41,004 nucleotides of DNA from Clostridia bacterium (GTDB lineage Bacteria > Bacillota > Clostridia > Oscillospirales > Acutalibacteraceae). The stretch lies in assembly GCA_017403265.1 (NCBI GenBank), contig JAFQOJ010000030.1:1-41004 (forward strand), read 5' to 3'. This document shows positions 33,601-41,004 of the stretch, in pieces (position 1 is the first letter of the stretch; every line of letters begins with the position of its first letter). The notes beneath the pieces are model-generated. The model saw nothing but the letters and a program-made list of their open reading frames with translations, was not told the origin of the DNA and searched no databases. Position numbers and translations under genes: made by a program.

Positions 33601-34269
33601 TTCAGGACGGTTGCCCGACTGTCTGAACGCATCTAAAACTTCAAGTCTTTTTAAAATACGAATACGCTTTTGACCTACGCAGTCTTCTAATTCTTCACGA
33701 AGCTGTGCACAGGTTTTTTCAAGGTCAATTTCGCAAAGAAGCTCTTTAATAGCCTCTGCGCCCATACCTGCTTTAAAGTCGTCCTCGTATTTTTCGCGCA
33801 TATCGTTATACTGCTTTTCGTTTAAAAGCTGCTTCTTTTCAAGCGGTGTAGTACCGGGGTCGGTAACGATATACTGGGAGAAATAAAGTACCTGCTCGAG
33901 TGCTTTGGGAGTAATATCAAGAACTAAGCCCATTTTTGAGGGAATAGTCTTGAAATACCATATATGAGATACAGGAGCTGCAAGCTCAATAGTACCCATA
34001 CGCTCGCGGCGTACTTTTGCACGGGTTACTTCAACTCCGCAGCGTTCACAAACCTTACCCTTATAGCGAATGCGCTTATACTTACCGCAATGGCATTCCC
34101 AGTCCTTTTGAGGTCCGAAAATACGTTCGCAGAAAAGACCGCCTTGCTCAGGTTTTAAGGTACGGTAGTTAATGGTTTCAGGCTTTGTAACTTCGCCATA
34201 AGACCAGCTTCTAATCTGTTCCGGAGATGCAAACCCGATTTTTATGGATTCAAATTCAATATCTGCCAT
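30637..34269 (-). CDS. rpoC: DNA-directed RNA polymerase subunit beta-prime
   Basis: 1210 residues. The N-terminal zinc ribbon [19 protein letters not shown] is at 59-77. Lid/rudder and clamp regions follow ([23 protein letters not shown] at ~322). The catalytic NADFDGD, with three Mg-binding aspartates, is at 446-452. The bridge helix/trigger loop region includes [28 protein letters not shown], and the second zinc site is [13 protein letters not shown]. The C-terminus ends in an acidic Glu/Ile/Thr-rich tail. ATG 34269 follows AGGAGGGG and is 18 bp after the rpoB stop. Confidence 0.98.
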   Translation of the reverse strand: MADIEFESIKIGFASPEQIRSWSYGEVTKPETINYRTLKPEQGGLFCERIFGPQKDWECHCGKYKRIRYKGKVCERCGVEVTRAKVRRERMGTIELAAPVSHIWYFKTIPSKMGLVLDITPKALEQVLYFSQYIVTDPGTTPLEKKQLLNEKQYNDMREKYEDDFKAGMGAEAIKELLCEIDLEKTCAQLREELEDCVGQKRIRILKRLEVLDAFRQSGNRPEWMILDVIPVIPPDLRPMVQLDGGRFATSDLNDLYRRVINRNNRLKRLLELHAPDIIVRNEKRMLQEAVDALIDNGRRGKPVTGPNNRPLKSLSDMLKGKQGRFRQNLLGKRVDYSGRSVIVVGPELKMYQCGLPKEMALELFKPFVMKRLVETKIVTNIKTARKMVDRASAEVWDALELVIKEHPVLLNRAPTLHRLGIQAFEPVLVEGKALKLHPLVCTAYNADFDGDQMAVHVPLSAEAQAEARFLMLAANNLLKPSDGKPVTVPTQDMVLGSYYLTLVKADENGTNKVFRDKNEAIMAYNDGIIGLHAPIRVRMTNENGDQKLVWCTVGFIIFNESIPQDLGFVDRTNPDNVFDLEWCFKLRDPNKKFVENNDDIIQNKVGKKQLGKIIDKCIEIHGTSESAVVLDNVKQTGFKYSTKGAITVAVIDAVIPPAKKEILAAAEEQIDKVTKNYRRGLINDDERSRHIIEIWNKATEDVADALKGNLDEFNPIFMMADSGARGSMSQIRQLAGMRGLIANTAGKVIEVPIRANYREGLNVLEYFISSRGARKGLADTALRTADSGYLTRRLVDVAQDVIVREDDCGTEEGLTISDIKDGNHVLEPLEERLEGRYLMEDLYVDGKLLWSKDDMVTSDAAKMIVDAGITSITIRSVLTCHSHHGVCKKCYGKNLATAKPVTIGEAVGIVAAQSIGEPGTQLTMRTFHTGGIASTEDITQGLPRVEELFEARRPKRCGLIAKIDGRVRITEEKKSNVIVITNPETMEEEKVTIPYGIRQLVNDGDEVKAGDMLIPGAKYPQDILEAQGPEAVQEYIIAEIQNAYRTQGVDINDKHIEVIIRQMMKKLRIVDSGSTALIQNASYEYKEIADANAEIDARIAAGEEGLTKATYKVTLLGITKASLATESFLSAASFQETTRVLTEAAIKGKADKLFGLKENVIIGKLVPAGTGMRSKEIHPDLFEEEVEISEEIIDDSIEVTEEAIEATAE

Positions 34270-34287
34270 TATATGCCCCTCCTAATA

Positions 34288-37200
34288 TCAGTCTTCAAAC
34301 TCGCTAGAGTCCTGTGCGTCTTCGATTGCGTCACCGTTTTCATCCTGAAGGGTATAACCGTCAAGACCGTCAACAACCGTTTCTTCTTCAAATTCACTTA
34401 CCTCAGCCAAAGCAGGTGTGCCTATTGCTAAATCATCGTCATCGAAGGTCTGTTTTAAATCGATTTCTTCATCGTACTTATCAAGAACCTTAATATCAAG
34501 ACCTAAGGATTGTAATTCCTTAATAAGAACCTTAAATGATTCAGGAATACCCGGTGCAGGAATGTTTTGACCCTTAACAATAGACTCATAGGTCTTAACA
34601 CGACCGACAACATCGTCCGACTTAACGGTCAAGATTTCCTGTAAGGTATAAGCCGCACCGTAAGCTTCAAGTGCCCAAACTTCCATTTCACCGAAACGCT
34701 GTCCGCCGAACTGAGCCTTACCGCCCAAGGGTTGTTGAGTAACCAATGAGTAAGGACCTGTAGAACGAGCGTGAATCTTATCGTCTACTAAGTGGTGGAG
34801 CTTGAGATAGTACATATAACCTACGGTTACAGGGTTATCAAACGGTTCGCCTGTGCGTCCATCATAAAGCTGAGTTTTAGCATCCTCGGTAAGCGGAATG
34901 CGCGAGAAGTCAAGCGCAGGTGAATTCTTATACTTATAGTCATCTGCCTTTGTTTCGCTTTCTGCTAATCTGAAGCACTCGCGGATATCCTCTTCGTGTG
35001 CGCCGTCAAATACAGGTGTACAAATATGCCAGCCAAGAGCCTTAGCCGCATAGCCTAAGTGAACTTCAAGTACCTGTCCAATATTCATACGTGAAGGTAC
35101 GCCCAACGGATTAAGCACGATATCAAGCGGAGTGCCATCAGGTAAGAACGGCATATCCTCACTCGGTAAAATACGGGAAACAACGCCCTTATTACCGTGA
35201 CGACCAGCCATCTTATCGCCGACAGAAATCTTACGCTTTTGTGCAATATAGCAGCGAACAACAACATTAACACCAGGGCTTAATTCTGAAGAATTTTCTC
35301 TTGTGAATACCTTAACGTCAACAATTGTACCGTATTCACCGTGGGGAACACGCAAGGAAGTATCACGTACTTCGCGTGCTTTTTCACCGAAGATAGCACG
35401 TAAAAGTCTTTCCTCGGCAGTAAGCTCGGTTTCACCCTTAGGTGTAACCTTACCAACAAGGATATCGCCTGCAGTTACCTCTGCACCGATACGGATTATA
35501 CCGCGTTCGTCAAGGTCCTTAAGCGCGTCATCACCCACATTGGGAATATCACGTGTGATTTCTTCAGGTCCAAGCTTAGTATCGCGGCATTCCATTTCAT
35601 ATTCTTCAATATGAATAGAAGTGTAAATATCTTCTCTTACAAGGCGCTCGTTAATTAAAACAGCGTCTTCGTAGTTGTAGCCTTCCCAAGTCATAAAGCC
35701 GATAAGGGCATTACGTCCAAGAGAAATTTCACCGCCACTTGTTGCAGGACCGTCAGCTATAACCTGCTTCTCGATAACCTCTTCGCCTACTTCAACAATC
35801 GGTTTCTGATTGATACAAGTACCGTGGTTTGAACGCAAGAACTTAATAAGCTCGTACTCATCAATTTCACCGTTTTTAGCGCGGATTTTGATTGTATCAG
35901 CTGATACGAAGGTTACAACACCTGCGCGTTTTGCGAGTACAACAACACCCGAGTCAACAGCAGCCTTGTATTCCATACCTGTAGCAACAAAGGGATTTTC
36001 GGGTTTTAAAAGCGGTACAGCCTGCTTCTGCATGTTCGAGCCCATGAGCGCACGGTTAGTATCGTCATTCTCAAGGAATGGAATCATAGCAGTAGCAACC
36101 GAAACTACCATCTTAGGCGAAACATCCATAAATTCAGCACGGCTTGCTTCTACTTCCTGGAAGCCGTCACGGAAACGGGCATTAACCTTTTTGTTAACAA
36201 AGTAGCCGTTTTCATCCAAGGGCTCGTTAGCCTGTGCTACAACATACTCGTCCTCTTTGTCAGCGGTCATATATACCACTTCATCCAAAACCTTGCCGTT
36301 TTCTACCTTACGGAAAGGTGTTTCAATAAAGCCATACTTATTTATTTTAGCGAAGGTAGCCAAATAAGAAATAAGACCGATGTTAGGACCTTCAGGAGTT
36401 TCAATAGGACACATACGTCCGTAGTGGGTGTAGTGAACGTCACGCACTTCGAAGGATGCACGATCTCTTGACAAACCGCCGGGACCGAGTGCCGATAAAC
36501 GACGCTTATGAGTAAGCTCGGATAATGGGTTTGTTTGGTCCATGAACTGTGAAAGCGGTGAAGAGCCGAAAAATTCTTTTATAGCGGCCACTACCGGACG
36601 GATATTTATAAGGAACTGAGGTGTAATATTTTCAGCATCCTGAGACTGAAGAGTCATTTTTTCACGAACAACCCTTTCCATACGGGAGAGACCTATACGA
36701 AATTGGTTTTGTAAAAGCTCACCAACAGAGCGGATACGGCGGTTGCCCAAGTGGTCGATATCATCAACCGAACCTACATTGTGGGGTAGGCCTAAGAAGT
36801 AGCTTATTGAAGCGAAAATATCATCAACGCAGATGCTCTTAGGGATAAGGTCGTCCGCGTTATCTAAAACAGCTTGCTTTAAGTCTTCTTTTTCAGGGTT
36901 AGCTTCAATCAAACTCATTAACACATCAAAGGAAACCTTTTCGTTAATGCCAAGGTCATCAAGCTCTGCTAATTCTTCAGCAGTAAAATCGGTAAAATCT
37001 TTGAGATTTACCATACCGTTTGAAAGTACCTTAACCTCGCTTACATTACCTTCATTATCCATAACATTGATATAAGCCTGATTTACACCCTTGATTTCGA
37101 TGGTATGAGCCAATTCTTTAGTAACGGTGGTTTCGGCATCAGCCAAAATTTCACCTGTTAAGGGGTCAATTACAGGACGTGAAAGCACGCCGCCTAAAAG

Positions 37201-38067
37201 ACGGTTGCCAATGCTTAATTTTTCATTATATTTATATCTGCCCACGCGTGAAATATCGTAACGGTGGGGGTCAAAGAACAACTGCTCAATATAGGTTTGA
37301 GCGCCCTCAACGGTTACGGGTTCGCTTGGACGAAGCTTTTTATAAACCTCAATTAAAGCTTCTTCGGTTGACTTTGTATCGTCTGCATCCAAGGTTGCAG
37401 CCAAGCGCTCGTCTTCACCGAAAAGCTCTCTTATTTGTTCATTAGAAGCAATACCTAAAGAACGGATAAAGGTTGTAATAGGAAGCTTGCGGTTTTTATC
37501 TATACGGACATAGAGTACATCGTTTACAGATGTTTCATATTCAAGCCACGCACCGCGGTTAGGTATAATGGTAGAGGAAAATAATTTTTTACCTGTTTTT
37601 TCGTCAATTTTTACGGCATAATAAGCGCCAGGAGAACGAACTAACTGGGATACAACAGCACGCTCAGCGCCGTTGATAACAAAGGTACCCGGTTCGGTCA
37701 TAATCGGGAAATCGCCCATTGAAACTTCGCTTTCCTTAATTTCGCCTGTTTCGTTGTTTACAAGACGCGCTGTTACACGCAATGGTGCGGCATAAGTAGC
37801 ATCGCGTGACTTGCATTCGGTAACATCATACTTCGGTTTTTCGTCAAAGCGGTAATCAACAAAGCTTAATTCTAAGTTTCCGCTATAGTCGGTAATAGCC
37901 GACATATCTCTGAAAACTTCTTTTAAGCCTTCTTCCACAAACCATCTGTACGAATCCTTCTGGATTTCAATAAGATTGGGCATATCAATTACTTCATTGA
38001 TTTTTGAAAATGTTTTTCTTACATTTTTACCCAACTGCACCGGTTTTACCATTGAAGTTGATTCCAT
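34288..38067 (-). CDS. rpoB: DNA-directed RNA polymerase subunit beta
   Basis: 1259 residues. The rifampicin-pocket stretch [29 protein letters not shown] is present with the usual susceptible residues at the Q, D, H, R and S positions, so no classic resistance substitution is visible. Further blocks: [61 protein letters not shown] and the C-terminal [24 protein letters not shown]. The last ~50 residues are acidic. ATG 38067 follows AGAGGAGTGA. A consensus promoter lies ~150 bp upstream with a long leader. The usual rplJ-rplL genes are not directly upstream. Confidence 0.98.
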   Translation of the reverse strand: MESTSMVKPVQLGKNVRKTFSKINEVIDMPNLIEIQKDSYRWFVEEGLKEVFRDMSAITDYSGNLELSFVDYRFDEKPKYDVTECKSRDATYAAPLRVTARLVNNETGEIKESEVSMGDFPIMTEPGTFVINGAERAVVSQLVRSPGAYYAVKIDEKTGKKLFSSTIIPNRGAWLEYETSVNDVLYVRIDKNRKLPITTFIRSLGIASNEQIRELFGEDERLAATLDADDTKSTEEALIEVYKKLRPSEPVTVEGAQTYIEQLFFDPHRYDISRVGRYKYNEKLSIGNRLLGGVLSRPVIDPLTGEILADAETTVTKELAHTIEIKGVNQAYINVMDNEGNVSEVKVLSNGMVNLKDFTDFTAEELAELDDLGINEKVSFDVLMSLIEANPEKEDLKQAVLDNADDLIPKSICVDDIFASISYFLGLPHNVGSVDDIDHLGNRRIRSVGELLQNQFRIGLSRMERVVREKMTLQSQDAENITPQFLINIRPVVAAIKEFFGSSPLSQFMDQTNPLSELTHKRRLSALGPGGLSRDRASFEVRDVHYTHYGRMCPIETPEGPNIGLISYLATFAKINKYGFIETPFRKVENGKVLDEVVYMTADKEDEYVVAQANEPLDENGYFVNKKVNARFRDGFQEVEASRAEFMDVSPKMVVSVATAMIPFLENDDTNRALMGSNMQKQAVPLLKPENPFVATGMEYKAAVDSGVVVLAKRAGVVTFVSADTIKIRAKNGEIDEYELIKFLRSNHGTCINQKPIVEVGEEVIEKQVIADGPATSGGEISLGRNALIGFMTWEGYNYEDAVLINERLVREDIYTSIHIEEYEMECRDTKLGPEEITRDIPNVGDDALKDLDERGIIRIGAEVTAGDILVGKVTPKGETELTAEERLLRAIFGEKAREVRDTSLRVPHGEYGTIVDVKVFTRENSSELSPGVNVVVRCYIAQKRKISVGDKMAGRHGNKGVVSRILPSEDMPFLPDGTPLDIVLNPLGVPSRMNIGQVLEVHLGYAAKALGWHICTPVFDGAHEEDIRECFRLAESETKADDYKYKNSPALDFSRIPLTEDAKTQLYDGRTGEPFDNPVTVGYMYYLKLHHLVDDKIHARSTGPYSLVTQQPLGGKAQFGGQRFGEMEVWALEAYGAAYTLQEILTVKSDDVVGRVKTYESIVKGQNIPAPGIPESFKVLIKELQSLGLDIKVLDKYDEEIDLKQTFDDDDLAIGTPALAEVSEFEEETVVDGLDGYTLQDENGDAIEDAQDSSEFED

Positions 38068-38211
38068 AGGTATTCAATCACTCCTCTGTAAATTTTACGG
38101 TATAAACTACCGCAAGAGAGACATAAATAACGGGATTTTGCCTACTTTTAAAATCGCCTTAAAACATCCAAAAAGCGATATTTTCGCATAATACACCATT
38201 ATCATTAGTAA
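38068..38211 (-). promoter_or_regulatory. rpoB 5' leader
   Basis: About 144 nt between the predicted start of transcription and the rpoB ATG. It contains a CGGTA/TACCG hairpin near 38098-38112, an ATCGC/GCGAT pairing further upstream, and an in-frame-independent 13-codon open frame without a ribosome binding site. No known riboswitch or T-box was recognised. Confidence 0.35.
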
Positions 38212-38217
38212 TTTAGT

Positions 38218-38246
38218 ATTATATACCAAAAAAAAACAATAGTCAA
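38218..38246 (-). promoter_or_regulatory. rpoBC promoter
   Basis: Minus-strand TTGACT (38246-38241), a 17-bp T-rich spacer and perfect TATAAT (38223-38218). The upstream block TTTAAAAAGTGC continues into an A/T-rich UP-like stretch identical to that of the sialidase promoter. Confidence 0.85.
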
Positions 38247-38323
38247 GCACTTTTTAAATTTTTTTGTAATTTTTTGAAAACCGCATTATTTTAGTATGTT
38301 AAAGTGTTAACAATACGGCAAAA

Positions 38324-38357
38324 AATAAAACGGCTTCTTTTGTAAAGAAACCGTTTT
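38324..38357 (-). terminator. Terminator of the sialidase-like gene
   Basis: AAAACGG-TTCTTT pairs with AAAGAA-CCGTTTT (38327-38357; one bulged base), followed on the minus strand by TATTTTT. Confidence 0.8.
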
Positions 38358-38365
38358 GTCTATTT

Positions 38366-39712
38366 TTATTCTGCAATAATCTCTATTGTTTTAATGCCTT
38401 TGCGTTTAACACCGTTTTCATCAGGAATATAGAAATCACTAAACGCTAATAATGCGCAGTTATCGGCAATAGGGAGAATAGTGCAGTTACAGCAAGAACC
38501 TTCCCATCTATGGAAATGCGGACGTTCGGGTATAGTATTACCAAGATGTGTGCGGTCGTCCCCTGTCATAACTTCAAGTGGTTCTGACCAGGTTCTGCCG
38601 CCATCTTTACTTGCATATATGTATATGCCTGGGCGGGTAACAACAGCTAATGTTATGCCGTTTTTAAGGTGTAACAACTGAGGAAGTGCACCACGGTCTT
38701 TAAAATATTCAGGTTTTTCCCAGGTTTTACCGCCGTCATACGAGCGTGAAAGATAAATCGGACCCCATGATAGTGCACCATGGAAAGCATCATTACTACG
38801 AAGTATACATAACATTGAACCGTCTTCTTCCAAGGAAATACAAGGTTCTGCAAAACCTTCTACTAAATGAGCATATCTGTCCTTTGTATCATCAGGCTGA
38901 TAAGGAATATAACCGTGAAGCTTCCAAGTTTCACCGTTATCGGTAGAACGCAAGAAATATACATTACTGGTATTTTCGTAAACACCGGTATATGGGTTTG
39001 TACCATATGGGCGATAATGGGGTATTAAAAGCGAGCCGTCGGGCATTACAACAATATCACGGCAAGAGAACAAGCCTGCCTGACCGAGCATCTGACCGTC
39101 GGCAGTAAGACCGCCTTCGTGATTGTAAACAAAGGTTGTGCGGTGCTTCCAATCAACCGGAGCATAAAAATCTTCAGATTCGTTTGCTCCGTCTTTAATA
39201 CGCGTAAAACGTAGGCGTTTTTCTATAAGGTCATCAGGCAAGGTATCAAGCCAGAAAACTGTATAACGTCTACCAAAAATATCCGAAGTTGCAGTAATGG
39301 CTTCAGGTAGTCTTGTAGGGTCATCCGACATTTTGGGGGTTAAGTCATCACTTGGAACGTGCATATGATAGGCGCCCGAAATTGTCGACTCTTCAAACTC
39401 AATTCCATTAAGATAAACAGGATCGTTTGGTTGTGCGCGCAAAACATCGCCGCTCGGGAGTATTGTACCCATCATATTAACATCGCTTTTTTCTGCCTTG
39501 CGCCAGGTTTTACCGCAGTCTTCGGTTACAAACCATTTAACAGCAGCGTCACCAACAAGGTCATCCCAAGTATCTTCCCCATCATGAACCGACAAACCTA
39601 TATTGCCGTTTTTCATTTTGTAAAGCTTTGGAAACTGTATAGGTCCCCAGCCCAACTCTTCCCAAGTACCGCCTGTGTAGACAAGTGCTTCGTTTGCTTT
39701 TTTTAGTATCAT
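38366..39712 (-). CDS. Sialidase-like (BNR/Asp-box) exo-glycosidase family protein
   Basis: 448 residues from ATG 39712, behind AAGGGGG; the frame extends to 39784, but that part spans the promoter. Six-bladed propeller type: four Asp-box turns (S/T-x-D-x-G-x-T-W) are visible as TEDCGKTWRK (~66), STDNGETWKL (~265), SYDGGKTWEK (~325) and SKDGGRTWSE (~370). There is no signal peptide, so the enzyme is probably cytoplasmic or acts on imported substrate. Near the C-terminus is HRWEGSCCNCTIL, a cysteine-rich motif also present in the paralog at the right edge. The catalytic Arg triad and Tyr/Glu pair cannot be fixed by eye. It may be a true sialidase or a related hydrolase/phosphorylase. It has its own promoter and terminator. 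Confidence 0.75.
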   Translation of the reverse strand: MILKKANEALVYTGGTWEELGWGPIQFPKLYKMKNGNIGLSVHDGEDTWDDLVGDAAVKWFVTEDCGKTWRKAEKSDVNMMGTILPSGDVLRAQPNDPVYLNGIEFEESTISGAYHMHVPSDDLTPKMSDDPTRLPEAITATSDIFGRRYTVFWLDTLPDDLIEKRLRFTRIKDGANESEDFYAPVDWKHRTTFVYNHEGGLTADGQMLGQAGLFSCRDIVVMPDGSLLIPHYRPYGTNPYTGVYENTSNVYFLRSTDNGETWKLHGYIPYQPDDTKDRYAHLVEGFAEPCISLEEDGSMLCILRSNDAFHGALSWGPIYLSRSYDGGKTWEKPEYFKDRGALPQLLHLKNGITLAVVTRPGIYIYASKDGGRTWSEPLEVMTGDDRTHLGNTIPERPHFHRWEGSCCNCTILPIADNCALLAFSDFYIPDENGVKRKGIKTIEIIAE

Positions 39713-39754
39713 TTTTAAATCCCCCTTAAGAGAAAATCGACTTTTGTTGGTGTC

Positions 39755-39784
39755 ATTATAAAATGTTGAATATACCTTTGTCAA
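39755..39784 (-). promoter_or_regulatory. Promoter of the sialidase-like gene
   Basis: Perfect minus-strand TTGACA (39784-39779) and TATAAT (39760-39755), 18-bp spacer. Its position rules out the longer start at 39784 and supports the ATG at 39712. Confidence 0.85.
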
Positions 39785-39849
39785 GCACTTTTTAAAAAAC
39801 TTTTGGGGCCCTTAAAAATTGTGGAAATTTAGTACAAATAACAGACATA

Positions 39850-39884
39850 AAAACACCAACGGCTTCCGATTAACAGAAGCCGTT
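39850..39884 (-). terminator. Terminator of the YebC/PmpR gene
   Basis: AACGGCTTC (39858-39866) pairs with GAAGCCGTT (39876-39884), then GGTGTTTTTA on the minus strand. Confidence 0.8.
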
Positions 39885-39891
39885 TACTTTA

Positions 39892-40623
39892 TTATTCCTC
39901 GGGCATTTCCCAGTTATGCCATACTGCTTGAACATCGTCATTTTCTTCAAGCATATCAATAAGCTTTTCCATTTTTACAACCAAATCACTGTCATCAATA
40001 GAAGACATCGTTTGGGGCACGTAAGCCACTTCGGCAGATAAGAATTTATAACCCTTTCCTTCTAAAGCGTCACGAACTGCGCCTAAATCGTTAGGTTCGG
40101 TAGAAATTTCAAAAATCTCGCCGTCAAACTCAAAATCCTCAGCGCCTGCTTCTAAAGCATCCTCCATAACGGTATCTTCGTTTAAACCTTCGCCTTCTAT
40201 AACTATCATACCTTTGCGGTCAAACATAAACATAACCGAGCCTGACTGGCCTAAATTACCGCCGCATTTATCAAAATAGTGGCGCATCTCCCCTGCGGTA
40301 CGGTTGCGGTTATCGGTAAGGGTTTCTACAACAACTGCCACACCGCAAGGACCGTAGCCTTCATAAATAAGCTCTTCATAGCTTGTATTGTCGCCTTCAC
40401 CTGCGGCTTTTTTGATAATTCTTTCAATATTATCGTTAGGCACGTTAGCTGCCTTTGCTTTAGCGATTACATCCTTTAACTTACTGTTTTCATTAGGATT
40501 AGCACCGCCCTGCTTTACTACAACGGCGATTTCTCTACCTATTTTAGTAAAAACCTTAGCTTTAGCAGCATCGGTCTTTTCCTTTTTTCTTTTAATATTA
40601 CTCCATTTGCTATGTCCTGACAT
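39892..40623 (-). CDS. YebC/PmpR family protein
   Basis: 243 residues from ATG 40623, with AAAGGA upstream; the frame is open 18 bases further, but the family starts MSGHSKW. Hallmarks are SGHSKWSNIKRKKEKTDAAKAKVFTKI, NVPNDNIERIIKKA, YEGYGPCGVAVVVETLTDNRNRT and NLGQSGSVMFMF. The C-terminus is acidic. Family members are described as transcriptional regulators (PmpR) and, more recently, as relieving ribosome stalling at certain motifs. It is a single-gene transcript with its own consensus promoter, placed between two sialidase paralogs; there is no evidence that it regulates them. Confidence 0.93.
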   Translation of the reverse strand: MSGHSKWSNIKRKKEKTDAAKAKVFTKIGREIAVVVKQGGANPNENSKLKDVIAKAKAANVPNDNIERIIKKAAGEGDNTSYEELIYEGYGPCGVAVVVETLTDNRNRTAGEMRHYFDKCGGNLGQSGSVMFMFDRKGMIVIEGEGLNEDTVMEDALEAGAEDFEFDGEIFEISTEPNDLGAVRDALEGKGYKFLSAEVAYVPQTMSSIDDSDLVVKMEKLIDMLEENDDVQAVWHNWEMPEE

Positions 40624-40674
40624 AACACCATTTCCTTTCAAAATAAAGAGTTCCTTTTAAATATCACAAAAAGC

Positions 40675-40703
40675 ATTATACTGAAAATTTAGCACTATGT
40701 CAA
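40675..40703 (-). promoter_or_regulatory. Promoter of the YebC/PmpR gene
   Basis: Perfect minus-strand TTGACA (40703-40698), 17-bp spacer, perfect TATAAT (40680-40675). Confidence 0.88.
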
Positions 40704-40719
40704 TTTTTTTAAGCAAAAA

Positions 40720-40755
40720 ATATAAAACGGCTTCTAAATTAGTAGAAGCCATTTT
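40720..40755 (-). terminator. Terminator of the truncated sialidase paralog
   Basis: GGCTTCTA (40729-40736) pairs with TAGAAGCC (40743-40750), flanked by AAAA/TTTT, then TTTTATATTTTTT on the minus strand. Confidence 0.85.
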
Positions 40756-40770
40756 ACAAACTAAGAAAAT

Positions 40771-41004
40771 TTATTCAAGAGTAATTACACGCGTTTTTAT
40801 TGCTTTTCTGCGAATACCGTCGTCACATAAGTGATAAAAATCGGAATATGCAATCATAGCGTGGGTATCATCAAGCGCCAAAATATCGCAATTACAGCAA
40901 GAACCAACCCATTGATGGAAGTTAGGAGTTTCTACAGGATTATTCATTAAATGTGAGCGGTTACCGGGTGTCATAATTTCAACCTTTTCATCCCAGCTAA
41001 GCCC
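40771..41004 (-). CDS. Sialidase-like protein, C-terminal part (cut by window edge)
   Basis: The last 77 residues are visible; the 5' part lies beyond the right edge. GLSWDEKVEIMTPGNRSHLMN begins in an Asp-box-like turn and aligns with GRTWSEPLEVMTGDDRTHLGN of the 38366-39712 protein. Next come HQWVGSCCNCDIL and MIAYSDFYHLCDDGIRRKAIKTR, matching HRWEGSCCNCTIL and LLAFSDFYIPDENGVKRKGIKT. It is therefore a clear paralog, on the same strand, with a similar terminator. The real start cannot be seen. Confidence 0.8.
   Translation of the reverse strand, partial: GLSWDEKVEIMTPGNRSHLMNNPVETPNFHQWVGSCCNCDILALDDTHAMIAYSDFYHLCDDGIRRKAIKTRVITLE

Noticed and set aside
38068-38211. T-box or known riboswitch in the rpoB leader
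   Set aside because: No specifier loop, T-box sequence or known aptamer motif could be recognised; only short hairpins.
39713-39784. Longer N-terminus for the sialidase-like protein
   Set aside because: The extra 24 codons cover the -10 and -35 boxes, and AAGGGGG precedes the inner ATG.

Overview
The window reads as a chromosomal segment of a Gram-positive Bacillota, most likely a gut-type Clostridia (Oscillospirales/Ruminococcaceae-like). The reasons are a PolC-type replicative polymerase, the order pyrH-frr-uppS-cdsA-dxr-rseP-ispG-polC, a PduL phosphotransacylase paired with acetate kinase, YitT and LOG family proteins, consensus sigma-A promoters, strong AGGAGG-type ribosome binding sites with frequent TTG/GTG starts, and moderately AT-rich DNA. 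The genus-level placement is inference. No rRNA, tRNA, CRISPR array, transposase or phage gene was seen.

Region 1 (1-9500) is an accessory carbohydrate locus. On the minus strand lie a 2-keto-3-deoxy-sugar kinase (DgoK family), a beta-propeller glycoside-hydrolase-like protein, and a sugar ABC transporter lipoprotein cut by the left edge. Facing them on the plus strand are three consecutive AraC/cupin regulators. Then come a second beta-propeller protein and a DHDPS/NanA-family aldolase (both minus), and a fourth AraC regulator. Together this looks like uptake, cleavage and catabolism of a glycan that yields a 2-keto-3-deoxy or sialic-type sugar acid; the substrate cannot be named from sequence alone.

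Region 2 (9500-15620) is metabolic housekeeping: an ackA-galK operon (minus), then tmcAL, citrate synthase and a YitT-family membrane protein (plus).

Region 3 (15620-25760) is the conserved core operon, read on the minus strand from a clear promoter before pyrH: UMP kinase, ribosome recycling factor, undecaprenyl-PP synthase, CDP-DAG synthase, DXP reductoisomerase, site-2 protease, IspG and PolC. It joins translation, the MEP isoprenoid route, envelope lipid synthesis and DNA replication. The PolC is notable because the DnaQ-like proofreading exonuclease normally inserted in the PHP domain is absent while the reading frame is intact.

Region 4 (25760-30640) holds pduL-hemW-histidine phosphatase (plus), a hairpin-rich intergenic stretch, a small membrane protein gene bracketed by a 12-bp inverted repeat, a LOG family gene (minus), and a 0.5-kb island of palindromic intergenic repeats.

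Region 5 (30640-41004) holds rpoB-rpoC with its own consensus promoter and no ribosomal protein gene directly upstream, then two sialidase-like (Asp-box) paralogs flanking a YebC/PmpR family gene; the second paralog is cut by the right edge. The terminators of these last three genes share nearly the same stem, and the rpoB and sialidase promoters share an identical 17-bp block at the -35 region.
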